Shown: positions 34,467 through 43,685 of the stretch, one piece after another
Numbering within the stretch: the stretch's first letter is position 1
How the letters are laid out: the number at the start of each line of letters is the position of its first letter
Assembly: GCA_017520545.1 (NCBI GenBank)
Contig: JAFXFM010000018.1
Span: 1-64,000 of the forward strand
Direction of reading: 5' to 3'
DNA: 64,000 nt
DNA from: Alistipes sp.
GTDB lineage: Bacteria; Bacteroidota; Bacteroidia; Bacteroidales; Rikenellaceae
Made by a program: the position numbers and the translations under genes
Notes under the pieces: generated by a model
What the model was told of the DNA's origin: nothing
Databases searched by the model: none
What the model saw: the letters and a program-made list of their open reading frames with translations, nothing else

Positions 34467-36932
34467 ATGAAACCGCTTATACTTGGTGTGATTGCATTAT
34501 TCGCACTCTCGGCGTGTGTCAAGAGTGGCGACGATTTTGCACTCGAGAATAACATAACGACAGTTAGCATTTCGTTGGAGCATAGCCGTACATCGTTGGG
34601 CAATAAGACCGACGAAACTTATCCTGTATATTGGAGCGAAGGCGATAAAATAGCGATCAACGGCAAGGGGTCGGGGGAGGCGTCTATTAAGGCGGACAAC
34701 AGAGCCTACGCAGAGTTTAAGTTCGACTCGTCTATTTCGCTTCCATTCAACATAACATACCCATACACAGAGCGCTCCACCGCAAAACAGCCTCAGGTCG
34801 TGTTCCCTGCCGAACAGCGTTATACCGAAGGTACATTTGCAACCGAAAGCGCTCCGATGTGCGGATATACAACCCGGCAAAGCAACATTCAACTGAGACA
34901 CCTTGCGGGCATTTTACGACTCCCCGTAAAGGCGGCAAAGGAGGGCGTAGCACTCGAAAAGGTTGTTGTAACATCAGCCACCGATTTCAAACTTTCAGGC
35001 GTGTTCGACGTGGATTGCACCACAGCGACTATCACTCCAACCGAGGAGTGCAGCAACGTTGTTACCTACACTCTACCCGACGCTTTCACACTCTCGACCA
35101 CGCTCGATACACCTCTCTATATCTCGTTACCTGCGGGTATTTCGGGCAAATGCACCATAGAGTTCGTGGAGTCTTCCGGCAAGAAGATGACTGCATCGTG
35201 GAGTCCGACAACACCCATAGAGAGTGGTGTCGTACGCGAATTTAAGAGTATAACCTACAAAGAGGGCGTATACAGCGAATTGGAGTCGATGATTTCCGAG
35301 GAGGACGAGCTGATTATCCGCTACAAAAACATTTTCGGCTACGTCAAGGACACCAATGGCAACCCCATAAAAGATGTTCCCGTAAGTGATGGCTTCACCA
35401 TAGTTACAACCGATGCGAACGGTTACTACGCAATGGAGGTGTCGCACGACACGTGGTACATATATATAACACTCCCTTCGGAGTACGAAGTGCCGATAGA
35501 CGAGAATGGTCAGGCGTGCTTCTGGAAGAAATACCCGAGCAATTCACCTCGCTACGACTTCACACTCACACCTCTCGCAGGCGGCAAGGAGGAGAAGTTC
35601 GCACTCTTTACCTTTGGCGACCCGCAGGTGTCGAATGAAACGAACCTTGCTCGCTTCTACAACGAGGCGGTACCTGCAATAAAAGCGCACTACGACGAGG
35701 TATCGAAGGAGATGCCTTGCTACGGCATAACACTCGGCGATATCATCTCGAACGGAACAAGTGCCGACAGAGGTCATCTGCGAGTGCCTATGCGCGACGG
35801 ATTTTCGGTGCCGAAGGTCGGTTTGCCGGTGTTCCACGTTATGGGCAACCACGACTGCAACTTCTACAACGCATCGCTCCCCGTACTCCCCGACGAGGGC
35901 AACTCGAACTATCAGGTAAAAGTGCAGCGCGACTACGAAAATGTATTCGGACCGGCAAACTACTCGTTCAACCGTGGCGACATACATATTATAGGTATGC
36001 GCAACATCATCTATACGAGCAATACTTCGCAAAGTGCTAAACTCGGCTTTATGGACGAGCAATACGAGTGGCTAAAACAAGATTTGGCACTTGTGCCGAA
36101 GGACCACACCGTACTATTCTGCGTGCATATTCCAATGATGAAGGACAACACTCTCTACAACACGCCAAAGGTTATGGCATTGCTCAACACCTTCCCTAAG
36201 ATGCATATCATTTCGGGACACCGCCACTTCGTATGGAACTACGACTACGCTGCGGAGGGTACAGCATACACAAACCTCAAAGAGAGCGTTATGGGTGCTG
36301 TGTGCGGAGCGTGGTGGAAAACTAATCTATGTGGTTGCGGTGCACCGTGCGGTTATGGAGTTTTTGTAGGTGAGGGCAAGGAGATTACCGACTCGTATCA
36401 CATTGGTATTCACGAAGGTATGAATGTTCGCTCACATCAAATGCGTCTATATCGAGGCAACGAGATTACAGGTGCAGCCATTCCGGAGGGCGCCGCAAAC
36501 TCGAATGGTACATTAGGCTACTACGCCTTCAACTTCGACGAAGATGTGCTGCTTGCAAATGTATATTTTGCCGACAACACTTGGACTATTAAGGTCTACG
36601 AGGACGAGAAGTATTCGGGTGAGATGACACTTGTGCCGATGGTGCGCCGTCCGACACTGCCAAATCTTGCGGGCAATGGCTCGTGGGAGTCGCCATTCGT
36701 ATCGAAAAGCGTAATTAGCCACGATATGTATGTTACAGGACTGATGTTAGGCGTTTTAGGACTTGCAGATGGCGCGGGTGGTGCTCGCGACGAGTGCTAC
36801 CATATGTATAAATATAAGTTGAAAAACAAAGACGCTGCGATTAAGGTGGAGGCGATAGACGGCTTTGGCAATGTCTACACCGAAACAAAAATCACCGACG
36901 GAACAGACTTCTCAATTACCAAAGCGAAATAA
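34467..36932 (+). CDS. Calcineurin-like phosphoesterase lipoprotein with fimbrillin-like N-terminus
   Basis: 821 residues. The lipobox 'LFALSAC' gives lipidated Cys 17. Residues about 30-275 resemble the fimbrillin/Mfa-like beta-sandwich ('VYWSEGDKIAINGKG', 'RHLAGILRLPV'). About 290-370 is a carboxypeptidase-regulatory-like domain ('IFGYVKDTNGNPIKDV'). The phosphoesterase core follows with 'FGDPQ' (D385), 'LGDII', 'GNHD' (460-463), 'VHIPM' and 'GHRH' (584-587), then a C-terminal calcineurin-associated domain. The metal-site motifs are complete. Localised at the membrane surface. Transcribed with the propeller protein. The combination of an adhesin-like head and a phosphoesterase is unusual; the substrate is unknown. 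Confidence 0.82.
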   Translation: MKPLILGVIALFALSACVKSGDDFALENNITTVSISLEHSRTSLGNKTDETYPVYWSEGDKIAINGKGSGEASIKADNRAYAEFKFDSSISLPFNITYPYTERSTAKQPQVVFPAEQRYTEGTFATESAPMCGYTTRQSNIQLRHLAGILRLPVKAAKEGVALEKVVVTSATDFKLSGVFDVDCTTATITPTEECSNVVTYTLPDAFTLSTTLDTPLYISLPAGISGKCTIEFVESSGKKMTASWSPTTPIESGVVREFKSITYKEGVYSELESMISEEDELIIRYKNIFGYVKDTNGNPIKDVPVSDGFTIVTTDANGYYAMEVSHDTWYIYITLPSEYEVPIDENGQACFWKKYPSNSPRYDFTLTPLAGGKEEKFALFTFGDPQVSNETNLARFYNEAVPAIKAHYDEVSKEMPCYGITLGDIISNGTSADRGHLRVPMRDGFSVPKVGLPVFHVMGNHDCNFYNASLPVLPDEGNSNYQVKVQRDYENVFGPANYSFNRGDIHIIGMRNIIYTSNTSQSAKLGFMDEQYEWLKQDLALVPKDHTVLFCVHIPMMKDNTLYNTPKVMALLNTFPKMHIISGHRHFVWNYDYAAEGTAYTNLKESVMGAVCGAWWKTNLCGCGAPCGYGVFVGEGKEITDSYHIGIHEGMNVRSHQMRLYRGNEITGAAIPEGAANSNGTLGYYAFNFDEDVLLANVYFADNTWTIKVYEDEKYSGEMTLVPMVRRPTLPNLAGNGSWESPFVSKSVISHDMYVTGLMLGVLGLADGAGGARDECYHMYKYKLKNKDAAIKVEAIDGFGNVYTETKITDGTDFSITKAK

Positions 36933-36961
36933 GAAAAAATAAGAAAAGCCGAGAACAAAAG

Positions 36962-37012
36962 AAAGACCTTCGGAATAGTACTCAATCGTACAACTCCGAA
37001 GGTCTTTACTTT
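36962..37012. terminator. Terminator between phosphoesterase gene and mdh
   Basis: AAAGACCTTCGGA pairs with TCCGAAGGTCTTT; GTAC/GTAC adds an inner pairing. ACTTTTT follows on the plus strand, and the minus strand also meets T-rich sequence, so it may serve both convergent units. Confidence 0.8.
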
Positions 37013-37048
37013 TTGGGATACGCAGCAAACGCTGCTTAAAAACAATTT

Positions 37049-38047
37049 TTAGAGGTTAGGGTTGATCTTGTGCCAATCCTCTACTGCCGGAATAACACCC
37101 ATTGCGATAACCTCGTCACGAAGTGCACAGAGGTGCTTGTACGACTCAACGAGAGTTGCGTGCTCCTCCTCGGTACCGTGAACAGGGAGAACCTCAACAC
37201 CATTTGCGTCGAGCTTTGTCTCCATAGCCATCATAATGTTCTTGAACTCGTCGTTATTTACATAGCAACCTGCTGGCCAACGGAATGGCTCACCACCCAT
37301 AGCAGCAGCAATCATCTGAATAGATACGAGCGATGGGCTCTGGAACGACGAACGGCCACGAAGGTCGATAATGTTCTTACCACCCTGAATTACGCGCTGA
37401 CGAAGTGCGTCCCAATCAGCCTGTGGCATACGGTCTGTGCCGATAATATCGGTAAGCGGAGTGCCATCAACAGTAGTCGTCGATGCGAACACTGCCATCT
37501 GCTCACCGTGTCCGCCATAGGTACGAGGGTTCACAATCTTATCTGCCGAAACGTGGAGATACTTTGCCAACTCGCTGCGAAGACGAGTAGAGTCGAGAGC
37601 AGCCAAGGTAGTAACCTGCGAAGGCTTAACACCTGCATAAATCAAAGTGATAAGACCTGTGATATCGGCAGGGTTGAAGATAACAACGATGTGCTTTACA
37701 TCAGGGCAATACTGCTTGATATTCTTACCGAACTCGGCAGCAATCTCCGCGTTACCCTTCAACAAATCCTCGCGAGTCATACCGGCCTTACGCGCTGCAC
37801 CACCCGACGATACAACATACTTTGCATCGGTCAAAGCCTCCTTAATATCCGAAGTAAAGGTGAGGTTGATACCATCGAAACCGCAGTGGAACAACTCCTC
37901 GGCAACACCCTCCAATGCAGGTGCAAATGGGTCGTAGAGGCAGATATTTGACGATAATTTCATCATCATAGCGCACTGCGCCATATTCGAACCAATCATA
38001 CCGGCCGCGCCGACAATAGTCAATTTTTCGTTTGTTAAGAAACTCAT
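37049..38047 (-). CDS. mdh: Malate dehydrogenase
   Basis: 332 residues, cytoplasmic. The Rossmann motif 'IVGAAGMIGSNMA' (11-23) binds NAD; 'IFNPADITG' and 'DSTRLRSELAKYL' are the substrate and active-site regions, with catalytic His in 'YGGHGEQMA'. MDH interconverts malate and oxaloacetate and, with fumarase and the frd operon in this window, supplies the reductive branch to succinate. Length and motifs suit the Bacteroidetes mdh group; lactate dehydrogenase is less likely but shares the fold. It is 47 nt after the dCMP deaminase gene, on the same strand, and ends at the shared terminator at 36962-37012. Confidence 0.9.
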   Translation of the reverse strand: MSFLTNEKLTIVGAAGMIGSNMAQCAMMMKLSSNICLYDPFAPALEGVAEELFHCGFDGINLTFTSDIKEALTDAKYVVSSGGAARKAGMTREDLLKGNAEIAAEFGKNIKQYCPDVKHIVVIFNPADITGLITLIYAGVKPSQVTTLAALDSTRLRSELAKYLHVSADKIVNPRTYGGHGEQMAVFASTTTVDGTPLTDIIGTDRMPQADWDALRQRVIQGGKNIIDLRGRSSFQSPSLVSIQMIAAAMGGEPFRWPAGCYVNNDEFKNIMMAMETKLDANGVEVLPVHGTEEEHATLVESYKHLCALRDEVIAMGVIPAVEDWHKINPNL

Positions 38048-38094
38048 AATTTGTGTGTTTTAATGTTAGTATTGTATAGAAATGTTACTTGTTA

Positions 38095-38532
38095 TCAATC
38101 TTCTATAGGTAGATGCACCAACTCTACACCCACCTTCGAGAGTATGTCCAGCCCCTCGGTATTGTGATACTTCTCCGAAAAGACCACGCGCTTAATACCT
38201 GCCTGAATAATCAGCTTCGAGCACTCCATACAAGGCGAGGTAGTAACGTAGAGCGTACCTCCGTCGCAATTGTTCGCCGACTTGGCAACCTTGGTAATAG
38301 CATTTGCCTCGGCGTGCAGAACGTATGGTTTGGTTGTACCCATATCGTTCTCGCAGATATTCTCAAAGCCCGAAGGTGTGCCATTGTAACCGTCCGAGAT
38401 AATCATCTTATCCTTAACAATAAGCGCACCCACCTGACGACGCACGCAGTATGAGTTCTCCGCCCAAATACGTGCCATCTTCAAGTAGCGAATATCCAAT
38501 TTTCGCTGTTTCTCCTCTGCGTATGCTCCCAT
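38095..38532 (-). CDS. dCMP deaminase family protein
   Basis: 145 residues. The zinc deaminase motif is 'HAEANAI' (H73, E75) plus 'PCMEC' (C101, C104). The N-terminal 'RKLDIRYLKMARIWAENSYC' and 'NGTPSGFENIC' are typical of dCMP deaminases (ComEB type), which make dUMP for thymidylate synthesis. Cytidine deaminase and tRNA adenosine deaminase share the zinc site but lack the N-terminal segment. The gene starts 2 nt after the secA stop on the same strand, so it is probably translated from the secA mRNA. No separate promoter was seen. Confidence 0.9.
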   Translation of the reverse strand: MGAYAEEKQRKLDIRYLKMARIWAENSYCVRRQVGALIVKDKMIISDGYNGTPSGFENICENDMGTTKPYVLHAEANAITKVAKSANNCDGGTLYVTTSPCMECSKLIIQAGIKRVVFSEKYHNTEGLDILSKVGVELVHLPIED

Positions 38533-38534
38533 CG

Positions 38535-41500
38535 TTATCTTCCGTGACAGTGTTTATACTTCTTACCGCTACCACAAGGGCAAGGCTCATTACGTCCAAT
38601 CTTCTTCTCGACCTGAATAGGCGCAGGCTTCGACTTCTCGCCCTGACCTGCCGCTGCAGCTGCCGCCATACGCGACGCCTGCAACTTATTTACATCAACC
38701 TTGGCTCGATTCTCACGGGCACGCTCAACTGCCTCCTGTGAGCGCTGTGCCACAGGGATATACGCCTTACAGAGCATCGACACAACATCGCGGTTAATCC
38801 TCTGCAACATCTTCTCGAACAAGCCAAACGACTCGAACTTGTAGATCAAAAGTGGATCCTTCTGCTCATACGACGCATTCTGCACGCTCTGGCGCAACTC
38901 GTCCATCTCACGCAAGTGCTCACGCCAAGCATCGTCGATAGTGGTAAACATAACCACCTTCGAGAACACACGATATATCTCTGCACCATCGGTATCTTTG
39001 CAACGCTGCAAGACAACAGGCACATTGTAGCTGTAATGATTATTTGTGAGTGGGAAATACATCTTATCCTCCAAATTATCCTTACGTTCCTCGTAGACCT
39101 TGGTCATTATAGGGCGAACCGTGTCGGCAACAGCCTTGGCACGACGATCCATTAACGCTTGCAAGTCGGCAACAAGCAACTTAACCAACTCCTTACGACC
39201 AGCACTCTTATACTTCTCTTCATCGAACGATGGCTCCAAGCCGACCTCACGCATCAACTCGAATGAGAATACCTGGAACGAATCATCATCGTGCTCGTTG
39301 AGGAACGCCTCGGCATAGTCATACATTGCATTATTAATGTCAATCTCAACGCGCTCACCATAGAGGGCGTTACGACGACGAGTGTAGATAACCTCACGCT
39401 GCGAGTTCATCACATCGTCATACTCCAACAAGCGCTTACGAATACCAAAGTTATTCTCCTCGACCTTCTTCTGTGCACGCTCAACCGCCTTCGACATCAT
39501 ACCGGCCTGAATAGACTCGCCCTCTTCGATACCCATCTTATCCATCATTGCAGCGATACGCTCCGAGCCGAACAGACGCAACAAATCGTCCTCAAACGAC
39601 ACAAAGAACTGCGACGAACCCGGATCTCCCTGACGACCACTTCGTCCACGCAACTGCCTATCAACACGACGGCTCTCGTGTCGCTCCGTACCGATGATTG
39701 CAAGGCCACCCGCAGCCTTCACCTCGTCGGTGAGCTTGATATCGGTACCACGACCCGCCATATTGGTAGCGATGGTAACCTGTCCGGGGCGTCCAGCCTC
39801 GGCAACAACCTGCGCCTCCTGTGCGTGGTGCTTTGCATTCAGCACATTGTGCTTGATACCCTTCATCTTCAACATTCGGCTAAGCAACTCCGATATCTCG
39901 ACCGAAGTAGTACCTACCAATACCGGACGACCCTCACCCACAAGGCGCACAATCTCGGCAATTACCGCATTGTACTTCTCGCGCTTAGTCTTATAGAGAA
40001 TATCGTCGTAGTCGTTACGCAAGATAGGACGGTTTGTAGGGATTACCACAACGTCCAACTTGTAGATATTCCAAAACTCCGATGCCTCGGTCTCAGCTGT
40101 ACCGGTCATACCACCCAACTTGTGATACATACGGAAATAGTTCTGCAACGTGATGGTTGCAAAGGTCTGCGTAGCTGCCTCCACCTTCACGCGCTCCTTA
40201 GCCTCGATTGCTTGATGCAGACCGTCCGAATAACGACGTCCATCCAAGATACGACCCGTCTGCTCATCGACAATCATCACCTTGTTATCCATTACCACAT
40301 ACTCGACGTCCTTCTCGAACATCGCGTAAGCTTTGAGCAGCTGATTTACGGTATGCACGCGCTCCGAACGAACCGAGTAATCATTTAAAAGTTCGTCCTT
40401 CTTCTGCGCCTTCTCCTCTAACGAGAGTTCCTGCTGCTCCAACTCGGCGATCTCGGCACCCACGTCAGGCAACACAAAGAAGCCCTCCTCGCCAACACGC
40501 TTCGACAATACCTCGTGTCCCTTGTCGGTGAGTTCTATCGAGTTCATCTTCTCGTCGATAACGAAGAACAACTCGTCCGTTACCTCCGGCATACGGCGGT
40601 TATTGTCCGCCATATAGATATTCTCGGTCTTCTGCATCTGCACCTTGATACCCTGCTCCGAGAGGAATTTAATCAACGGCTTATACTTTGGCAAACCCTT
40701 GTATGCACGGTAGGTCAAAAGACCACTCTCCTCCATCTTGCCCTCGGCAGCCAACTTACGGGCCTCGGCAACGAGATTGGTAACGAAATCCTTCTGCAAG
40801 CCGTAGAGATACTCAATAACCGGACGATACTCCTCGAAGAGTTGGTCCTCGCCCTTTGGCACAGGGCCCGAAATTATGAGTGGCGTACGTGCATCGTCAA
40901 TCAACACCGAATCGACCTCATCGACAATAGCAAAGTGGTGCTTGCGCTGCACCAAATCCGACGGCGACGACGCCATATTGTCGCGCAAGTAGTCGAAACC
41001 ATACTCATTGTTTGTTCCGAAGGTAATATCTGCCATATAGGCGTTACGACGAGCCTCCGAGTTTGGCTGATAGAGGTCGATACAATCAACCGACAAGCCG
41101 TGGAACTGGTACATAGGACCCATCCACTCGGCATCACGCTTGGCGAGGTAGTCATTCACCGTAACCATATGAACACCCTTACCTGCCAACGCATTCAGGA
41201 ATACAGGCAACGTAGCCACGAGGGTTTTACCCTCACCCGTAGCCATCTCTGCAATTCTACCCTTGTGGAGAACTACACCACCGAACAACTGCACATCGTA
41301 GTGGACCATATCCCACTTAATAGTGTTGCCTCCGGCCGTCCAATGTGTCGAGTAGATAGCCTTATCGCCCTCGATATTCACGAAATCCCTCTTCGCTGCA
41401 AGGTTGCGGTCGAAGTCGTTTGCCGTAACCTCAACCACATCATTCTGAGCAAAACGGCGTGCTGTGTCCTTCATAATGGCGAAAGCCTCCGGCAAAATCT

Positions 41501-41822
41501 CGTCGAGAATCTTCTCAATCTTCTCGTCTATGCGTTTTACGGTTCGGTCGATATCCTTCGACACCTTCTCCTTCTCTTCCAACGAGATTTCTACACTCTC
41601 CAACTTCGCCTTCTGCTCAACGATATGCGCCTCGTCCTCCGCTATAAAGTCGGCGATGCGCTTACGCAATGCTGCGCTGCGTGCACGTAGCTCGTCATTC
41701 GACAGTGCCTCAATCGAAGGATATACCGCCTTGATTTTATCAACATAAGGCATAATCTCCTTACGATCCTTATCCGCCTTACTGCCGAAGATAAATTTGA
41801 TTATGTTTGATAATGCTCCCAT
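38535..41822 (-). CDS. secA: Preprotein translocase ATPase SecA
   Basis: 1,095 residues, in the range of the long Bacteroidetes SecA. Nucleotide-binding fold 1 has Walker A '[14 protein letters not shown]' and the DEAD-like '[17 protein letters not shown]'; NBF2 carries '[20 protein letters not shown]'. An Ala-rich linker leads to the C-terminal zinc-binding SEC-C motif '[18 protein letters not shown]', which binds SecB or ribosomes. It is the motor that pushes unfolded proteins through SecYEG and so serves all the exported proteins encoded in this window. It has a strong promoter (41865-41896) and a 43-nt leader, and its stop is 2 nt from the dCMP deaminase start. Confidence 0.97.
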   Translation of the reverse strand: MGALSNIIKFIFGSKADKDRKEIMPYVDKIKAVYPSIEALSNDELRARSAALRKRIADFIAEDEAHIVEQKAKLESVEISLEEKEKVSKDIDRTVKRIDEKIEKILDEILPEAFAIMKDTARRFAQNDVVEVTANDFDRNLAAKRDFVNIEGDKAIYSTHWTAGGNTIKWDMVHYDVQLFGGVVLHKGRIAEMATGEGKTLVATLPVFLNALAGKGVHMVTVNDYLAKRDAEWMGPMYQFHGLSVDCIDLYQPNSEARRNAYMADITFGTNNEYGFDYLRDNMASSPSDLVQRKHHFAIVDEVDSVLIDDARTPLIISGPVPKGEDQLFEEYRPVIEYLYGLQKDFVTNLVAEARKLAAEGKMEESGLLTYRAYKGLPKYKPLIKFLSEQGIKVQMQKTENIYMADNNRRMPEVTDELFFVIDEKMNSIELTDKGHEVLSKRVGEEGFFVLPDVGAEIAELEQQELSLEEKAQKKDELLNDYSVRSERVHTVNQLLKAYAMFEKDVEYVVMDNKVMIVDEQTGRILDGRRYSDGLHQAIEAKERVKVEAATQTFATITLQNYFRMYHKLGGMTGTAETEASEFWNIYKLDVVVIPTNRPILRNDYDDILYKTKREKYNAVIAEIVRLVGEGRPVLVGTTSVEISELLSRMLKMKGIKHNVLNAKHHAQEAQVVAEAGRPGQVTIATNMAGRGTDIKLTDEVKAAGGLAIIGTERHESRRVDRQLRGRSGRQGDPGSSQFFVSFEDDLLRLFGSERIAAMMDKMGIEEGESIQAGMMSKAVERAQKKVEENNFGIRKRLLEYDDVMNSQREVIYTRRRNALYGERVEIDINNAMYDYAEAFLNEHDDDSFQVFSFELMREVGLEPSFDEEKYKSAGRKELVKLLVADLQALMDRRAKAVADTVRPIMTKVYEERKDNLEDKMYFPLTNNHYSYNVPVVLQRCKDTDGAEIYRVFSKVVMFTTIDDAWREHLREMDELRQSVQNASYEQKDPLLIYKFESFGLFEKMLQRINRDVVSMLCKAYIPVAQRSQEAVERARENRAKVDVNKLQASRMAAAAAAGQGEKSKPAPIQVEKKIGRNEPCPCGSGKKYKHCHGR

Positions 41823-41864
41823 ATTCTTTTGTCTTTATTTTCTATTTCATAACCATAAACGGTC

Positions 41865-41896
41865 CAAAGATACGAAAATTATACCGAAAATACAAA
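41865..41896 (-). promoter_or_regulatory. Promoter of secA
   Basis: Minus strand TTTG-(20 nt)-TATCTTTG, a full match to the Bacteroidetes promoter, with about 40 nt of leader before ATG 41822. Confidence 0.8.
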
Positions 41897-42005
41897 TGTA
41901 TTTTTATTTGGAGTTGGGAGGAGCGGGGAGTTTCTCCTATAAAGTCCTATGAGAACCGCGAAATCCTAAAAAGAATTTTTGATTTTTAAAACGCCGACAG
42001 CTTAG

Positions 42006-42926
42006 CTACTCGGCATCGAGGAAGCGACGTAACGGACAGATGTCGCACGCCATTTTGGAGCAATACTCCTTGGTAAGTTGCAGAAGAGCCTGCGATTCGA
42101 GGGCATTGTTGGCTATCACACCAATTTTCGCCCAACGCGATATGAAGAGATTATTCTCGGCAGGGAGTTGTTCGAGGAGTTCTAAACCTCGTGAGTCAAG
42201 GTCGTTACGCAGTGTGTATTCCGAGTAGAAAATCTGCAACTGTGCAACAACATTTATGCCCAACATCTGCGCTTTTGAGCGGGTGAAGGCGCCGCTATAA
42301 CTCTCCTCCGAGAGAAAGCGCGAGGCCCAACGCGGAACGCTGCTTTTACAGAAGAGCCTCTCTACATCGGCACGGGTGCGACAATTGAGCATATTGTCCA
42401 AAAGATGTTCGTGTTGCGACAATACACTTGCCAACTGCAACAATCTGACTATCGGGTGGTTATCGCCAATATGATGCGAGAGTTGCCAATCATCGACACT
42501 CATTTGCTCCAAGCCGTATTTGTGAGCATCGTAGTCGTATATGGCTTGCAATTCGGCTATATCCTTGTCTTCCACGCATACATCCGAGAGGCGACGCAGC
42601 AGGCCCGAACAGCCAAGTAACATAGCACAGATGGTGCGATACTCAAAGCCCTCCTTAACAAAGTAGCGGTATGGCAGAATTTGAGCCAGACGCTCGTATG
42701 ACTTGCGATTAGCTTTGATATCGAGCGAACGCAACAGCATCAGATATGCCGTTTCGCTCCAATCCTCCGTATCGTGAAATTTATCGGTAAGAAACTCCTG
42801 CTTCTGACCTATTCTGTCGAAGCACAGTTGCCTCATAACCTCGCGACGATGCGAGTCATCGAGTACCAAAAACTCCTTGGCACACACTCGTTGCGACTCG
42901 GCTGAAAGAGAGTTCGAGGCGGACAT
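42006..42926 (-). CDS. DUF2851-family protein, N-terminally truncated
   Basis: 306 residues. It aligns by eye to the second two-thirds of DUF2851 proteins: 'MLLRSLDIKANRKSYERLA', 'GCSGLL', 'HPIVRLLQLASVL', 'LPAENNLFISRWAKIGV' and the final 'SQALLQLTKEYCSKMACDIC' are the family blocks, including the C-terminal cysteines. Members I know are about 420-430 residues; the first about 150 residues, which carry the nuclease-like N-terminal region, are absent here. Upstream DNA is the SufT-like gene ending 3 nt away, so the missing part is not nearby. It may be a naturally short subfamily or a decayed gene still translated from the suf-like operon. Function of the family is unknown. Confidence 0.7.
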   Translation of the reverse strand: MSASNSLSAESQRVCAKEFLVLDDSHRREVMRQLCFDRIGQKQEFLTDKFHDTEDWSETAYLMLLRSLDIKANRKSYERLAQILPYRYFVKEGFEYRTICAMLLGCSGLLRRLSDVCVEDKDIAELQAIYDYDAHKYGLEQMSVDDWQLSHHIGDNHPIVRLLQLASVLSQHEHLLDNMLNCRTRADVERLFCKSSVPRWASRFLSEESYSGAFTRSKAQMLGINVVAQLQIFYSEYTLRNDLDSRGLELLEQLPAENNLFISRWAKIGVIANNALESQALLQLTKEYCSKMACDICPLRRFLDAE

Positions 42927-42929
42927 TTT

Positions 42930-43253
42930 CTACAACAAGTTAAGTTCGAGCAGAGCCTCCTCGCTCATCATAGATTTATCCCACGCAGGCTCAAACACCA
43001 AAATCACATTGACCTTCTCCACACCCTTGACCTTAGCGACCTGCGTATTTACATCCTCGACCAGCATATCAGCCATAGGGCAGTTAGGTGCGGTCAAAGT
43101 CATACGTATATTTGCCTCGCCCGAGGGGTCGAAGTCTATCTCGTATATCAGACCGAGATCGTAGATATTAACCGGAATCTCAGGATCGTATACATTTTTG
43201 AGTGTCAGCACTATATCTTTCTCAACTCGTAGTATCTCTTCCGCCGTCATCAT
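42930..43253 (-). CDS. SufT/MIP18-like (DUF59) iron-sulfur assembly protein
   Basis: 107 residues from ATG 43253, preceded by AAGGAAA; longer frames to 43328 run into the sufE coding region and are rejected. The DUF59 core is clear: 'LKNVYDPEIPVNIYDLGLIY' (about 16-35) and 'TLTAPNCPMADML' with the conserved Cys, followed by 'VEKVNVILVFEPAWD'. These proteins help deliver Fe-S clusters to target enzymes (SufT, PaaD, MIP18 families). It starts 8 nt after the sufE stop, which supports a joint role in Fe-S assembly or transfer. The rest of a suf operon is not in the window. Confidence 0.88.
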   Translation of the reverse strand: MMTAEEILRVEKDIVLTLKNVYDPEIPVNIYDLGLIYEIDFDPSGEANIRMTLTAPNCPMADMLVEDVNTQVAKVKGVEKVNVILVFEPAWDKSMMSEEALLELNLL

Positions 43254-43260
43254 CTTTTCC

Positions 43261-43680
43261 TTAATTATTTTGATTTGCAAAAGCGAGGGCATATAAATGC
43301 ATCTGCTTGATTGTCGCCACCAAACCATTTCCTCGTGTTGGCGAGAGGTTCTCTTTAAGACCTATCGCATCAATAAAGTACAAATCGGTATCGACAACCT
43401 CCTGCGGCGTACGGCCACCCATCGCACGAATAAGGAGTGCCAGCAAGCCCTTAATAATGATGGCATCACTATCTGCCGAGTAGTAAATTTTACCATCTTC
43501 GAGCCTCGCATCAACCCAAACTCTCGATTGGCAGCCCTCAATTATATATTCGTCGGTTTTATGCTCGGGGACGATTACGGGCAATGACTCGCTCAGCGAT
43601 ATCAGATAATCGTACTTATCCAGCCAATCGTCGAACATCGAGAACTCCTCTATAATTTCGTCTTGTACTGCGTCTGCCAT
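43261..43680 (-). CDS. sufE: Cysteine desulfuration protein SufE
   Basis: 139 residues. The sulfur-accepting Cys 50 lies in 'YIIEGCQSRVW', the hallmark of SufE, and the conserved 'YYSADSDAIIIKGLLALL' and C-terminal 'LSPTRGNGLVATIKQM' follow. SufE receives persulfide from SufS and passes it to the SufBCD scaffold in the cytoplasm. It directly precedes the DUF59 gene on the same strand (8 nt between SufE stop and its start) and begins 5 nt after the phosphatase-like gene. SufS and SufBCD must be encoded elsewhere. Confidence 0.94.
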   Translation of the reverse strand: MADAVQDEIIEEFSMFDDWLDKYDYLISLSESLPVIVPEHKTDEYIIEGCQSRVWVDARLEDGKIYYSADSDAIIIKGLLALLIRAMGGRTPQEVVDTDLYFIDAIGLKENLSPTRGNGLVATIKQMHLYALAFANQNN

Positions 43681-43685
43681 AACTC

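Noticed and set aside
39291..40388. 365-codon frame opposite secA, and many other long frames opposite real genes
   Set aside because: Antisense shadows of strongly conserved genes; their products have no coherent motifs.
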